This document shows positions 17,975 to 26,387 of a stretch of DNA of 64,000 bases, piece by piece. How positions within the stretch are numbered: the first letter of the stretch is position 1; each line of letters starts with the position of its first letter. The notes beneath the pieces were generated by a model. The model made no database searches. It was not told where the DNA came from and saw only the letters and a list, made by a program, of their open reading frames with translations. Origin of the DNA: Microbacterium hydrothermale (lineage in GTDB: Bacteria > Actinomycetota > Actinomycetes > Actinomycetales > Microbacteriaceae); contig NZ_STGM01000001.1 of assembly GCF_004854025.1 (NCBI RefSeq), positions 124,001-188,000 on the forward strand, in the 5' to 3' direction. The position numbers and the translations under genes are program-made.

Positions 17975-18865
17975 TCACGCGCTCAGGAACCACCACCAGA
18001 TCAGCAGCATCGTCGTGCCGAAGCCGGCGATCTGGTTCAGCCAGAGGAAGCGGTTCCATCCGGCGGTGGCGCGGTCGCTGTCGGCATCCGTCACGTTGCG
18101 GTAGGGCCAGCACACGACCAGGTACGGGATCACGAGAAGGGCGGCCAGGGGGCCGGGCCACGCGGTGAACAGCATCGCGACACCAGCCAGGGCGTACGCC
18201 GTGAGCGCGAAGCGCACGGTCCAGCGCGCCCCGCGGGCGGTCGCGATCGACGAGATGTCGGCGGCGCGGTCGGCCTCGACGTCCTGCACCGCGCCGAAGG
18301 CGTGCGAGGCGATGCCCCACAGTGCGAACGCGACGAAGACGAAGACGAGCTGCCACGTCCAGACCGCGCCCGCGAGCACGAGACCGTAAACGGCGGGGGA
18401 GAAGAAGTGGATGCTGCTGGTCATCGAGTCGAGGAACGGACGTTCCTTGAGCCGCAGCGGGGGCGCCGAGTAGAACACGACGAAGAACAGGCTGATCGCG
18501 AGCACGAGCCACGACAGCGGCGAGCCGATGATGACGAGGTACACGACGAACGGCAGGCACGACAGCGCCGAGGCCCAGAGCGTGATGGGGTGCATGCGCT
18601 TGGCGAGCACGGCGCCGTGCGTGCCGCCCTTGCGCGGGTTGCGCAGGTCGGATTCGTAGTCGAAGACGTCGTTCACGCCGTACATCGCGAGGTTGTAGGG
18701 CACGAGGAAGAACAGGATGCCGATGATGAGGGGCGCATCGACCTGGCGCGTGGTCAGCAGGTAGGCGGCGGCGAAGGGGAAGGCCGTGTTGATCCAGCTG
18801 ACGGGCCGTGACGAGACGAAGAGCTCGCGCACCACGCGACCGGGGGTGAGGGCGGGCGTGGTCAT
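17975..18865 (-). CDS. crtEb: Lycopene elongase-type prenyltransferase
   Basis: This UbiA-family membrane prenyltransferase of 296 aa is inferred to add C5 units to lycopene, giving C50 flavuxanthin-type precursors, as CrtEb does in corynebacterial decaprenoxanthin synthesis. The first Asp-rich motif is NDVFDYESD (around 65-73) and the second region is AVQDVEADRAADI (around 190-202). About eight hydrophobic helices are present. It is the last gene of the carotenoid operon, and its ATG overlaps the crtYf stop by 4 bp. The family also includes menaquinone and chlorophyll enzymes; the operon context decides the call. Confidence 0.87.
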   Translation of the reverse strand: MTTPALTPGRVVRELFVSSRPVSWINTAFPFAAAYLLTTRQVDAPLIIGILFFLVPYNLAMYGVNDVFDYESDLRNPRKGGTHGAVLAKRMHPITLWASALSCLPFVVYLVIIGSPLSWLVLAISLFFVVFYSAPPLRLKERPFLDSMTSSIHFFSPAVYGLVLAGAVWTWQLVFVFVAFALWGIASHAFGAVQDVEADRAADISSIATARGARWTVRFALTAYALAGVAMLFTAWPGPLAALLVIPYLVVCWPYRNVTDADSDRATAGWNRFLWLNQIAGFGTTMLLIWWWFLSA

Positions 18866-19233
18866 GCGGTGTCCTTCGTCGTCAGTCGGGGCGGAGGCGG
18901 CGTGCGGGGCGGGAGCGAGGAGCGGGCGGCGGGGTGGGTCCGGGGCGTCAGCAGGGTGTACAGCGCCGGCAGCAGGAACGCCGCACAGAGGGGGTAGGCG
19001 AAGTCCTCGATCGGTGCGAGGCCGAGCCGCAGGCCGCTCAGGTGCTCCTGAGGATACGAGAACAGGTCGATCGCGATCATGAGGTTGTCGAACACGAGGG
19101 TGAGGCCCAGCAGCGCGAGGGCGGTGAGACCCGAGGATGCCATGCGCTCGCGGAACCGCGGACGCCGGGCGGTCGACAGGGTGACGAGGGCGGTGAGCAG
19201 CACGAACGGCACGACGATGAGCGGGTAGGTCAC
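18862..19233 (-). CDS. crtYf: C50 carotenoid cyclase subunit CrtYf
   Basis: This is a small membrane protein of 123 aa with three hydrophobic helices and the motif PIEDFAYPL at about 73-81, typical of heterodimeric CrtY-type cyclases. With CrtYe it should cyclise the elongated C50 carotenoid ends. The C-terminal 25 residues are Pro/Thr/Arg-rich. It overlaps crtYe and crtEb by 4 bp each. Whether the rings are epsilon, gamma or beta cannot be told from sequence by eye. Confidence 0.85.
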   Translation of the reverse strand: MTYPLIVVPFVLLTALVTLSTARRPRFRERMASSGLTALALLGLTLVFDNLMIAIDLFSYPQEHLSGLRLGLAPIEDFAYPLCAAFLLPALYTLLTPRTHPAARSSLPPRTPPPPRLTTKDTA

Positions 19234-19565
19234 GACGACCCCCGGGCGCGCGAGCGGCTGCGCGCGCGCCGCTCGAACACGGCGAACATCACGACGGCGA
19301 GGTAGCTCAGGAACAGCAGGAAGAACACCTCTTCGAGCGGGAGGTGCGGGGCGAGCATCACCCCGACGAAGAGCGGACTCTCACCCTTGACGAACACCCC
19401 GGTGACGATGCCCACCATGTCCCAGGCGAGGAAGAAGACCGTCCCGAGCAGCACCGTCACCGTCGTGCGCACGGGCGCGACCCGCAGCGCCAGGGAGTAC
19501 TTCAGGTCGATGAGCATCATGCCGACCAACGAGAAGAGGATCGCGCCCAGGTAGAGCCCGGGCAT
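19230..19565 (-). CDS. crtYe: C50 carotenoid cyclase subunit CrtYe
   Basis: This small membrane protein of 111 aa has three helices and the motif HLPLEEVFFLLFLSY near 73-87, the PxEE signature of the cyclase half-domain. It pairs with CrtYf encoded just downstream. The start ATG 19565 lies 1 bp from the crtI stop and the end overlaps crtYf. The C-terminus is Arg/Ser-rich. Confidence 0.85.
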   Translation of the reverse strand: MPGLYLGAILFSLVGMMLIDLKYSLALRVAPVRTTVTVLLGTVFFLAWDMVGIVTGVFVKGESPLFVGVMLAPHLPLEEVFFLLFLSYLAVVMFAVFERRARSRSRARGSS

Positions 19566-19566
19566 G

Positions 19567-21123
19567 TCAGACCGCCGCGCGCGCGGGTTCTGCCAGGGGG
19601 CCGGGGGTCTTGTCGCCCGTCATGCGCTTGACCACGAGCTCGGCCGAGATCAGGCACATGGGAAGGCCGATGCCGGGGAGCACCGAGGTACCCGCGTAGT
19701 AGAGGTTCGAGACCTTGCGCGAGCGGTTCTTCGGACGGAAGATCGCGCTCTGGTTGAGCGTGTGCGCGAGTCCGAGCGAGTTGCCGTGCCAGGCGTGCAG
19801 GTCTTCCTTGAAGTCCTCGGGCGCGATCGTCTTGCGCACGACGATGCGCTCGGCGAAGTCGGGGATGCCGGTCCATTCGCCGATCTGCGCGATGACGCGG
19901 TCGGCCGCGGCCTCGATGCGCGCGTCGCCCGCGCCGGAGACGCCGCCGCGACCGCTGTCGGGGTCGGCGGGCACAGGGACGAGCACGAAGAGGTTCTCGT
20001 GCCCCTCGGGGGCGACGGAGTCGTCGGACGCGCTCGGGCGGCAGATGTAGATCGATGCCGGGTCGGGGATGCGCTTGTTCTCGCCGAAGATGGCGTCGAA
20101 GTTCGTGTGCCAGTCGTCGGTGAACAGCAACGTGTGGTGGGTGAGCTGCGGCAGTTCGCCTTTGACGCCGAGCAGGAGCAGAAGGGCGCCGGGGCTGGGC
20201 ACCTTGTCGTCCCACCACTTCTCGGGGTACTGGCGGTCTTTCTCTTCGAGCAGGTCGTTCTCGGTGTGGTGCAGGTCGGCGCCCGAGACCACGGCATCCG
20301 CGGCGATCACCCGTCCGTCGGCGAGGCGCACGCCGCGGGCGACTCCGGATGCCGTGATGATGGCATCCACCGGAGACGAGGTCTCGATGCTCACGCCCCG
20401 TTCGCGGGCGAGCTTCTCGATCGCGCTGATGATCTCGGTCATGCCGCCCTTGGGGTACAGCACGCCGTCGCCCAGGTCGAGGTGGCTCATCAGGTGGTAC
20501 AGGCTCGGCACCTCGAACGGGGAGCCGCCGAGGAACACCGCGGGGTAGGCGAGGATCTGCTGCAGGCGGGTGTTCTTGAAGTCGTCGGTGACTCGCTTCC
20601 ACAGCGTGCGGGTGAGCAGCGGGATGAGCGTGGGCAGGCGCTTGATCAGCGCGGGGTCGCGCAGGCCCTTCGTCGACGAGTAGGGGTCGTACAGGAACTT
20701 CGACGTCGACAGCTCGTAGGCGTCCTTCGCCGAGTCGAGGTAGGCCTCGAGGTTGTCGCCCGATCCGGGTTCGTGCTCCTCGAACAGGGCGCGCACGGCC
20801 TCACGGCCCGAGACGATGTCGATCGGCTCGCCCTTGCCGGGAGGGCCGTACACGCGGTACGCCGGGTCGAGGCGCACGAGGTCGAGCTGCTCGTCGGCGC
20901 TCGTGCCGAGCAGGCGGAAGAAGTGGTCGAACACCTCGGGCATGAGGTACCAGCTCGGCCCGGTGTCGAAGCGGAAGCCGTCTTTCTCCCACGATCCGGC
21001 ACGACCGCCGAGGGCGTCGCGCGCTTCGAAGAGCTGGACGTCGTGGCCGCGGTCGGCCAGAAGGGCGGCGGTGCCGAGACCGGCGATTCCGCCACCGACG
21101 ACGACGATGCGCTGGGCGCTCAT
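19567..21123 (-). CDS. crtI: Phytoene desaturase CrtI
   Basis: This FAD-dependent desaturase of 518 aa converts phytoene to lycopene. The N-terminal dinucleotide-binding motif is VVVGGGIAGLGTAALLADRG (about 6-25). The C-terminal FAD motif is LYYAGTSVLPGIGLPMCLISAELV (about 475-498), a bacterial CrtI signature. The start is ATG 21123, overlapping the crtB stop (ATGA). A longer upstream reading in this frame is only the antisense of crtB. Confidence 0.94.
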   Translation of the reverse strand: MSAQRIVVVGGGIAGLGTAALLADRGHDVQLFEARDALGGRAGSWEKDGFRFDTGPSWYLMPEVFDHFFRLLGTSADEQLDLVRLDPAYRVYGPPGKGEPIDIVSGREAVRALFEEHEPGSGDNLEAYLDSAKDAYELSTSKFLYDPYSSTKGLRDPALIKRLPTLIPLLTRTLWKRVTDDFKNTRLQQILAYPAVFLGGSPFEVPSLYHLMSHLDLGDGVLYPKGGMTEIISAIEKLARERGVSIETSSPVDAIITASGVARGVRLADGRVIAADAVVSGADLHHTENDLLEEKDRQYPEKWWDDKVPSPGALLLLLGVKGELPQLTHHTLLFTDDWHTNFDAIFGENKRIPDPASIYICRPSASDDSVAPEGHENLFVLVPVPADPDSGRGGVSGAGDARIEAAADRVIAQIGEWTGIPDFAERIVVRKTIAPEDFKEDLHAWHGNSLGLAHTLNQSAIFRPKNRSRKVSNLYYAGTSVLPGIGLPMCLISAELVVKRMTGDKTPGPLAEPARAAV

Positions 21124-21989
21124 GAGCGGGGACCTTTCGGAGGACGCCCGAGGAGGGCGCGGGCGGCGAGGGTGGCTTTGACACCGTCGGGGACGCGGAC
21201 GCGGGGCGCGCCCGCGGGGGAGAGACGCAGCCGTCGCGAGAGCTCGGCGAACAGGTCGTGCGCGCAGGTGACAGCGGCGCGGCAGTCCGGCGGCAGGTGG
21301 GGGATGACGGATGCCGCGGCGGCGAGGTCGGAGTCGATGCGATCGAGCACCGTGGTGCGCCGCTCGTCGTCGGCGGCGCCGTCGAGGTAGTCGCGGCCGA
21401 GGCGGTCGGCGTCGTCGGCGAGGTCGCGCAGGAAGTTGACGTCCTGGAAGGCGGCGCCGAGGCGTCGCGCGCCGTCGACGAGGTCGGCGGCGGGTTTCGC
21501 GGGCGCCGACATGCCGGCGTTGAGGAAGACCTGCAGGCACATCAGGCCCACCACCTCGGCGGAGCCGTACACGTACGCGTCGTGCGAGACGTCGTCGTGC
21601 GCGGCCGTGTCGAGGTCGGTGCGCATCGAGGCGAAGAAGGGGGCGATGAGGTCGTCGCCGATGCCGCACTCGCGCGCGGTGCGGGCGAAGGCGTGCACGA
21701 CGAGGTTGGCGCTGAACCCGGAGGCGATGGCATCCGCCACCTCGGCCTCGAGGGCGTCGAGCACTGCGCGTTCGCGCTCCGGGGGGAGGCCCGCGTCGTG
21801 GGCGGGTCCGTCGACGATCTCGTCGGCCACTCGCACGAGGGCGTAGATGTTGCGCACGTGCGGGCGGGGCCGGGGGCCGAGCAGGCGCGCGGCGATGCCG
21901 AACGACGTGGAGTAGCGCGAGATGACGGCGGCGGCGACGTCGTCGGCCGTCTGCGAGTACAGCTCGAGACCCGTGGGGGCGTTGCTCAC
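21120..21989 (-). CDS. crtB: Phytoene synthase CrtB
   Basis: This squalene/phytoene synthase of 289 aa condenses two GGPP to phytoene. Substrate-binding Asp motifs are visible as VRVADEIVDG (about 52-61) and QDVNFLRDLADDADRLGRDYL (about 178-198), both typical of the family. SRYSTSFGIAARLLG gives the N-terminal signature. The start GTG 21989 is in a GTGA overlap with the crtE stop. The end overlaps crtI by 4 bp. Confidence 0.93.
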   Translation of the reverse strand: MSNAPTGLELYSQTADDVAAAVISRYSTSFGIAARLLGPRPRPHVRNIYALVRVADEIVDGPAHDAGLPPERERAVLDALEAEVADAIASGFSANLVVHAFARTARECGIGDDLIAPFFASMRTDLDTAAHDDVSHDAYVYGSAEVVGLMCLQVFLNAGMSAPAKPAADLVDGARRLGAAFQDVNFLRDLADDADRLGRDYLDGAADDERRTTVLDRIDSDLAAAASVIPHLPPDCRAAVTCAHDLFAELSRRLRLSPAGAPRVRVPDGVKATLAARALLGRPPKGPRS

Positions 21990-23053
21990 GGAATGCGCTC
22001 CTGCACGGCCTCGACGAGATCGATGAGCATGAGGCGGCACTCGGTGGGCAGCGTCGAGGCTTCGACGATCGCGACCGCTTCGTCGAGCGTCTCGCACACG
22101 AGCACCTCGAGGCGCGAGCGAGCGCCGGACTTCGCCAGGGCCGTCTGCGCGGCGCGCACGGCGACGGGTCCGGTGTGAGCTTGCGCGAGCGCGGCGCTCA
22201 CCTCGGGCCAGTGGGTGCTCTCGCGGGCGAGCGAGATGAGGTGCGTCTTCTTCGCCTCGCGGAGGTCGCATCCCTCGTCTTTTCCCGAGGCCGCGGCGGT
22301 ACCGAACGCGCCGATCAGGTCGTCGACGAGCTGGTAGGCCAGTCCCAGCCGCTCACCGAAGCGCTCGAGAGCCCACTGCGTGGAGCGTTCCGCCCCGGCC
22401 ATCACGGCTCCCGCCTGCAGCGGGGCGGAGAAGGAGTACACGGCGGTCTTGTCGTGCGTGGTGCGCAGCACCGTCTCGGGGTCGATCTCCCCGGGAGAGA
22501 CGGCGTTCTCGACGTCGGCGAGCTCGCCCGCGGCCGAGACGAGCACCGCGTCGTCGACGAGCTGCAGCAGCTGTTCGCGGATGGATGCCGGGATCTCGGC
22601 GACCGCGATCATGCGCCCCGCCTCGTGCAGCAGCAGGTCGCCGGCGAGGATCGCGGCGGCGTCTCCGAGGAGCGCCGCGCCGTCGGCATCCGCGCCCTTG
22701 TCGAGACCACGGCGGCGGAACTCCCCGCCGACGTTGGGCATGCCGCGGCGTTCGACGTCGTGGTCGATGACGTCGTCGTGCACGACGAACGCGGTGTGCA
22801 GCAGTTCGAACGCGGCCGCGACCTCGTACAGGGCGGGGCGGGCGATCGCGGGACCGTGCAGCGTCTCGAAGGCCGAAACGACGAGCAGGGGGCGGAAGCG
22901 TTTTCCGCCGCTCGCTGCGCGCCGGATCGAGGATGCCAGGGCCCGCGCGCCGTCGCCGAGGGGACCCACCCGTCGGTCGAGGCGCTCGAGCGCGTAGTCG
23001 ATGGCGGCGTCGATGCCCTGTCGCGCCAGGGGGGTGGAGTCGAGCGTGATCAT
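21986..23053 (-). CDS. crtE: Geranylgeranyl diphosphate synthase
   Basis: This trans-isoprenyl diphosphate synthase of 355 aa shows the first Asp-rich motif as VVHDDVIDHDVERRG (about 109-123), and the second as YQLVDDLIGAFG. GGKRFRPLLV marks the IPP-binding Lys/Arg region. It supplies GGPP to CrtB. The start is ATG 23053, in an ATGA overlap with idi. The stop overlaps the crtB GTG. Confidence 0.92.
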   Translation of the reverse strand: MITLDSTPLARQGIDAAIDYALERLDRRVGPLGDGARALASSIRRAASGGKRFRPLLVVSAFETLHGPAIARPALYEVAAAFELLHTAFVVHDDVIDHDVERRGMPNVGGEFRRRGLDKGADADGAALLGDAAAILAGDLLLHEAGRMIAVAEIPASIREQLLQLVDDAVLVSAAGELADVENAVSPGEIDPETVLRTTHDKTAVYSFSAPLQAGAVMAGAERSTQWALERFGERLGLAYQLVDDLIGAFGTAAASGKDEGCDLREAKKTHLISLARESTHWPEVSAALAQAHTGPVAVRAAQTALAKSGARSRLEVLVCETLDEAVAIVEASTLPTECRLMLIDLVEAVQERIP

Positions 23054-23601
23054 GACGCGCGCCTCACCGCGGGTGGCGTCTCGAACAGGTGCAGCTGTTG
23101 CGCCTGGAGGACGAGCCACGGGCTGAACGCCCACGGAGTGGCCTCGAGCGAGGCGGCGAGGTCGAGCGGGTCGACCCAGCGGTACTCGGCGACCTCGTCA
23201 GGGTTCGGCTGCGGCTCGTCGTCGGTGTGCGCGACGTAGACCGGGCAGATCTCGTGCTCGACGATGCCGCTGGCGTCGACCGCGCGGTAGCGGAAGAGGG
23301 GGAGGGCGAGCTCGAGGTCGCGGACCGTCAGGCCCACCTCGAACTCGGCGCGACGGTGGACGGCGGCGAGCACGGGCTCGGCCGGGCCGGGGTGGCCGCA
23401 GAACGAGTTGGTCCACACGCCGGGCCACGTCTTCTTGTGCAGGGCGCGGCGGGTGACCAGCACTTCTCCGCGGCTGTTCATGACGTGGCACGAGAACGCG
23501 AGGTGCAGCTGCGTGTCGGTGCCGTGCACGCTCGCCTTGGGCGCCGTGCCGATCTCGTTTCCGAAGTCGTCCAGGAGGACGACATATTCGGTCTCGCTCA
23601 T
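23050..23601 (-). CDS. idi: Isopentenyl-diphosphate isomerase, type 1
   Basis: This Nudix-fold IPP isomerase of 183 aa interconverts IPP and DMAPP. The catalytic Cys is in TNSFCGHP (about 65-72) and the catalytic Glu in IVEHEICPVY (about 113-122). It is the first gene of the carotenoid operon and starts at ATG 23601 behind GGGAGG. All later gene junctions in the operon overlap or nearly touch, so the transcript is probably polycistronic from idi to crtEb. Confidence 0.93.
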   Translation of the reverse strand: MSETEYVVLLDDFGNEIGTAPKASVHGTDTQLHLAFSCHVMNSRGEVLVTRRALHKKTWPGVWTNSFCGHPGPAEPVLAAVHRRAEFEVGLTVRDLELALPLFRYRAVDASGIVEHEICPVYVAHTDDEPQPNPDEVAEYRWVDPLDLAASLEATPWAFSPWLVLQAQQLHLFETPPAVRRAS

Positions 23602-23615
23602 CGTGCCTCCCGTTT

Positions 23616-23630
23616 GCTAGTTTAGCTAGC
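23616..23630. promoter_or_regulatory. Palindrome in idi leader
   Basis: GCTAG-TTTAG-CTAGC is a 15-bp inverted repeat located just after the expected transcription start of the carotenoid operon. It is a candidate second operator for the divergent MarR regulator. Confidence 0.45.
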
Positions 23631-23642
23631 GATGTGAGCCTG

Positions 23643-23671
23643 ACTATACCCAGCGTGAAAGGGGGTGTCCA
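23643..23671 (-). promoter_or_regulatory. Carotenoid operon promoter
   Basis: On the minus strand TGGACA (23666-23671) and TATAGT (23643-23648) are separated by exactly 17 bp, a close match to TTGACA-17-TATAAT. Transcription would start about 35 nt upstream of idi. The -35 box lies inside the 23666-23680 palindrome. Confidence 0.75.
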
Positions 23672-23680
23672 CTGTGGACA
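23666..23680. promoter_or_regulatory. Probable MarR operator
   Basis: TGTCCAC-T-GTGGACA is a perfect inverted repeat (7-bp arms, 1-bp centre). It covers the -35 box of the carotenoid promoter and the GTG start of the marR gene. Binding here would block both, giving repression of the operon plus autoregulation. Confidence 0.6.
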
Positions 23681-24144
23681 ACGCCGTGTCGACTTCTGGT
23701 ACAAGACCCGCCATCGCCCAGACACTGCGCGCGGTGCAGACCCTCAGCGACGCTCTCGACCGCATGCACAGCGGCATGAAGGGCGACATGGGCATGAACG
23801 CCAGCGACCTGGCCACGCTGCGCATGCTGACGATCCGCGAGACGCGCGGCGAGATGGTCAGCCCGCACGACGTCGCGACGCATCTGCGCATCTCGACGGC
23901 GTCGACGACGAAACTCATCGACCGCCTCGTCGCCTCGGGCCATCTCGAACGCCGACCGCACCCCTCCGACGGTCGTGCGCGGGTCGTGGTGCTCACCGAC
24001 AAGTCGCGCCGGGAGTTCTTCCAGCACTTCGGCGCGCACCTCGGCGCGATGCGCGAGATGGCCGCCCAGTTCGACGATCGGCAGCTCGAGACGGTCGCGT
24101 CGTTCATGGATCAGTTGACCGAGGCGATCTCGACCGACGACTGA
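23674..24144 (+). CDS. MarR-family regulator, CrtR-like
   Basis: This winged-helix MarR protein of 156 aa has the recognition region VSPHDVATHLRISTASTTKLIDRLVASGHLERR and the wing HPSDGRARVVVLTD. It is divergent from idi. In Corynebacterium a divergent MarR protein (CrtR) controls the crt operon in response to GGPP; the same job is inferred here from position only. The start is taken as GTG 23674 because AAGGGGG ends 8 nt upstream; an earlier GTG at 23665 would leave no ribosome-site spacing. It converges on the SUMF1-fold gene with a 17-bp gap. Confidence 0.82.
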   Translation: MDNAVSTSGTRPAIAQTLRAVQTLSDALDRMHSGMKGDMGMNASDLATLRMLTIRETRGEMVSPHDVATHLRISTASTTKLIDRLVASGHLERRPHPSDGRARVVVLTDKSRREFFQHFGAHLGAMREMAAQFDDRQLETVASFMDQLTEAISTDD

Positions 24145-24161
24145 GCAGGCGCGGCCGGGGA

Positions 24162-24803
24162 TCACCCCCGCGCCACGCGCATGCCGACGTCGTCGAAGGC
24201 GTCGCGCGGGCGACCGCCCCGTCGGGCCGCGGCGCGCACGAGCGCCGGGGCGTCCGACCACCCGCCGCCGCGGAATACCCGCGCGTCGCTCTCTCCCTCG
24301 GGGTCGTAGAGGTCGCTGCACCACTCCCACACGTTGCCGAGGGTGTCGAAGAGGCCGTGCAGGTTCGGCATCCGGGCTCCGACGTCGACGGGGGCGCTGA
24401 GTCCGTCGGCGGAGGTCCAGGCGACCTCGCGGACGGGGCCGTAGGCGGCGTTGACGCTTCCCGCGCGGCAGGCGTACTCCCACTCGTCTTCGGTGGGCAG
24501 CCGGAAGCCGTCGGCGTCGGTGTCGGCGGTGACGACCTCGCCGTCGAAGGAGTAGATGGGGTCGAGGCCCTCCCACTCGCTCAGCGCGTTGCACAGGCGG
24601 ATCGCGCGCAGCCAGCTGAGGTGGGTGGCGGGACGACGCGGATGCCGAGAGGGGATGCCGAGCACCTCCGCCAGCTGCTCCTCGGTGATGGGGTAGACGC
24701 CGATCTCGAACGCCGCCACCTCGATCTCGCGGCGTTCGGTGCCGCGCTGGTCGCCGCGCAGGACGCGCCCCGCGGGGATCCGCGCCATCTCCACATCGCT
24801 CAC
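24162..24803 (-). CDS. SUMF1/FGE-fold protein without active cysteines
   Basis: This 213-aa protein has the formylglycine-generating-enzyme fold: PTEDEWEYACRAG, LFDTLGNVWEWCSDLYDPEG and VFRGGGWSDAP are recognisable. In true FGE the RGGSW segment leads into a cysteine pair that does catalysis. Here no cysteines follow RGGGWSDAP, so sulfatase activation is unlikely. No sulfatase gene is present in the window. The start GTG 24803 overlaps the SMP-30 stop (GTGA), so the two are coupled and may act on one substrate. Function unknown. Confidence 0.72.
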   Translation of the reverse strand: MSDVEMARIPAGRVLRGDQRGTERREIEVAAFEIGVYPITEEQLAEVLGIPSRHPRRPATHLSWLRAIRLCNALSEWEGLDPIYSFDGEVVTADTDADGFRLPTEDEWEYACRAGSVNAAYGPVREVAWTSADGLSAPVDVGARMPNLHGLFDTLGNVWEWCSDLYDPEGESDARVFRGGGWSDAPALVRAAARRGGRPRDAFDDVGMRVARG

Positions 24804-25720
24804 GCGAGTTCCACCATCCACAGGTCGCTGTCGCCGGTGATGAACAGGCGCTTCTCGTCGGCGTCGAAGGTGCAGTTGCTCACGACGTGCGGGGTGGGGA
24901 TGACGCCGAGGCGCTGCCCGTGCTCGTCGACGATCACGACTCCCGCCTGACTCGAGATCCAGAGCCAGTCGCGGCTGTCGACGACGAACCCGTCGGGGAT
25001 GCCGGCATCCACCGTCGCGAAGGTGCGCGGGGTGCCGAGGGTCTCGCCGTCCCAGCTGCACGCGACGACGCGGGGCAGGGCGGTGGCGTTCGATTCGGCG
25101 ACGTAGAGCGTGCGCTCGTCGCGGCTGAAGGCGAGGCCGTTGGGCTGATCGAGGTCGATCATGCGCGCGAGGCCGGTGTCGTCGTGCCAGCGGTACACGC
25201 TCTGGTGCGAGAGGGCGGGCTCGGCGGGGTAGCCCTCGCGCGGGTCCGAGATGCCGTAGGTCGGGTCGGTGAACCAGATCGCCCCGTCGGATGCCACGAC
25301 GAGGTCGTTCGGGGAGTTCAGCGGCTTCCCTTCGAAGGCGTCGACGAGTAGGCGCGTGCCGTTCTCGTCGGTGCGGCTGACGCCGCGGCGGCCGTGCTCG
25401 GCCTGCACGAGTCGGCCGGCGGCATCCATCGCGTTGCCGTTGGCGAAGTCGCTGCGGTCGCGCACCGTGACGATGCGGCCGTCGTCGTAGCGCGCGAGGG
25501 TGCGGCGGCCGATGACGTCGCTGAAGACGAGGGCGTTCTCGGCGGGCCACCACACCGGCCCCTCGGCCCACGTGGCGTCGTCGTAGAGCGAGAGCAGGCG
25601 AGCGGATGCCGGCAGCACGGCCGACAGGCGCTCGTCCCACACCCGCGGGGGAGCGACGTCGACCGAACGGGGCTCACGCGGCGGCTGGAGGACGCGGCCG
25701 TCGATGGGGATCTGGGGCAT
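24800..25720 (-). CDS. SMP-30/gluconolactonase-family protein
   Basis: This beta-propeller lactonase-like protein of 306 aa retains metal-ligand positions of the SMP-30 family: WAEGPVWWP (Glu), LNSPNDLVVASDG (Asn), DQPNGLAFSRD and GIPDGFVVD (Asp). It probably hydrolyses a sugar lactone or similar ester in the cytoplasm, as no signal peptide is seen. The start is taken as ATG 25720; a TTG four codons earlier is possible. It lies between a cupin gene and a SUMF1-fold gene on the same strand. Confidence 0.8.
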   Translation of the reverse strand: MPQIPIDGRVLQPPREPRSVDVAPPRVWDERLSAVLPASARLLSLYDDATWAEGPVWWPAENALVFSDVIGRRTLARYDDGRIVTVRDRSDFANGNAMDAAGRLVQAEHGRRGVSRTDENGTRLLVDAFEGKPLNSPNDLVVASDGAIWFTDPTYGISDPREGYPAEPALSHQSVYRWHDDTGLARMIDLDQPNGLAFSRDERTLYVAESNATALPRVVACSWDGETLGTPRTFATVDAGIPDGFVVDSRDWLWISSQAGVVIVDEHGQRLGVIPTPHVVSNCTFDADEKRLFITGDSDLWMVELA

Positions 25721-25769
25721 GCGTCCAGTCAAGCCTGTCGGCGCGGTGGGCCGGCCCGGGTTGACGGGC

Positions 25770-26258
25770 TCAGCCGAAGGGGTGGGCTGTCGGCGCGGCG
25801 GGTGAGGTGGAGAACTGGATGAGCACCTGCAAGCACGGTTCGTCGCCGATCGTTCCGGACAGATGACCGCTTTTGCCGTCGATCTCGGCGGTGCCGGTGT
25901 CGTGCCCGAAGTGGATGTCGCCAGGGCCCATTTCGACGCGCGAGCCGTCCTGCGTCTCGAGGAACCAGCGGCCGCGCAGCGGGATCACCCACTGCGGATG
26001 GGGAGACGGATGCCACTGCCCCACCCATCCGACCGGGAGCGCCGCGAACAGCACGGCCGTGACCTCGCCGGGGAACGGGCGCATCCATTGCGGATCGGCT
26101 CCGCCGCCGACGCTCTGCAGGCCGAAGCCGCGGAGCATCGACTCGTCGAGCCGGCTCCTGCCGTCGAGGTCGGTCCACATGTGCACGAACGGCAGCGCCG
26201 GGGGAGTGTCTGCGTCGCGGCCGTCGTTGTCGAGCGGGGCTGTCGTGGTGGTGTGCAT
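25770..26258 (-). CDS. Cupin-domain protein
   Basis: This 162-aa protein has one cupin barrel: HPSPHPQWVIPLRGRWFLETQDGSRVEMGPGDIHFGHDTG carries the first motif in altered form, followed by the PGD turn. An N-terminal segment (FVHMWTDLDGRSRLDE) precedes it. It may sense or bind a small ligand, or be a simple isomerase or dioxygenase relative. The next gene on this strand, SMP-30, is 49 bp away, so co-transcription is likely. Confidence 0.7.
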   Translation of the reverse strand: MHTTTTAPLDNDGRDADTPPALPFVHMWTDLDGRSRLDESMLRGFGLQSVGGGADPQWMRPFPGEVTAVLFAALPVGWVGQWHPSPHPQWVIPLRGRWFLETQDGSRVEMGPGDIHFGHDTGTAEIDGKSGHLSGTIGDEPCLQVLIQFSTSPAAPTAHPFG

Positions 26259-26331
26259 GCCCTCGAGTCAAGCGCCGCGCGGTCGGGCGCGATGGTGGCT
26301 TGACGTCTCGTGATCGCGTCTGGGCGGGATG

Positions 26332-26373
26332 CCGAAGGGGCCGCCCCGACGCGAGTCGGAACGGCCCCTTCGG
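26332..26373 (-). terminator. Terminator of LPxTG gene
   Basis: CCGAAGGGGCCG (26332-26343) pairs perfectly with CGGCCCCTTCGG (26362-26373). It lies just past the stop at 26388 of the minus-strand wall-protein gene. No T-tract follows. Confidence 0.75.
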
Positions 26374-26387
26374 GAAAGGCGTGTGCC

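Noticed and set aside
24162-24803. True formylglycine-generating enzyme
   Set aside because: The active-site cysteine pair is missing and no sulfatase is in the window.
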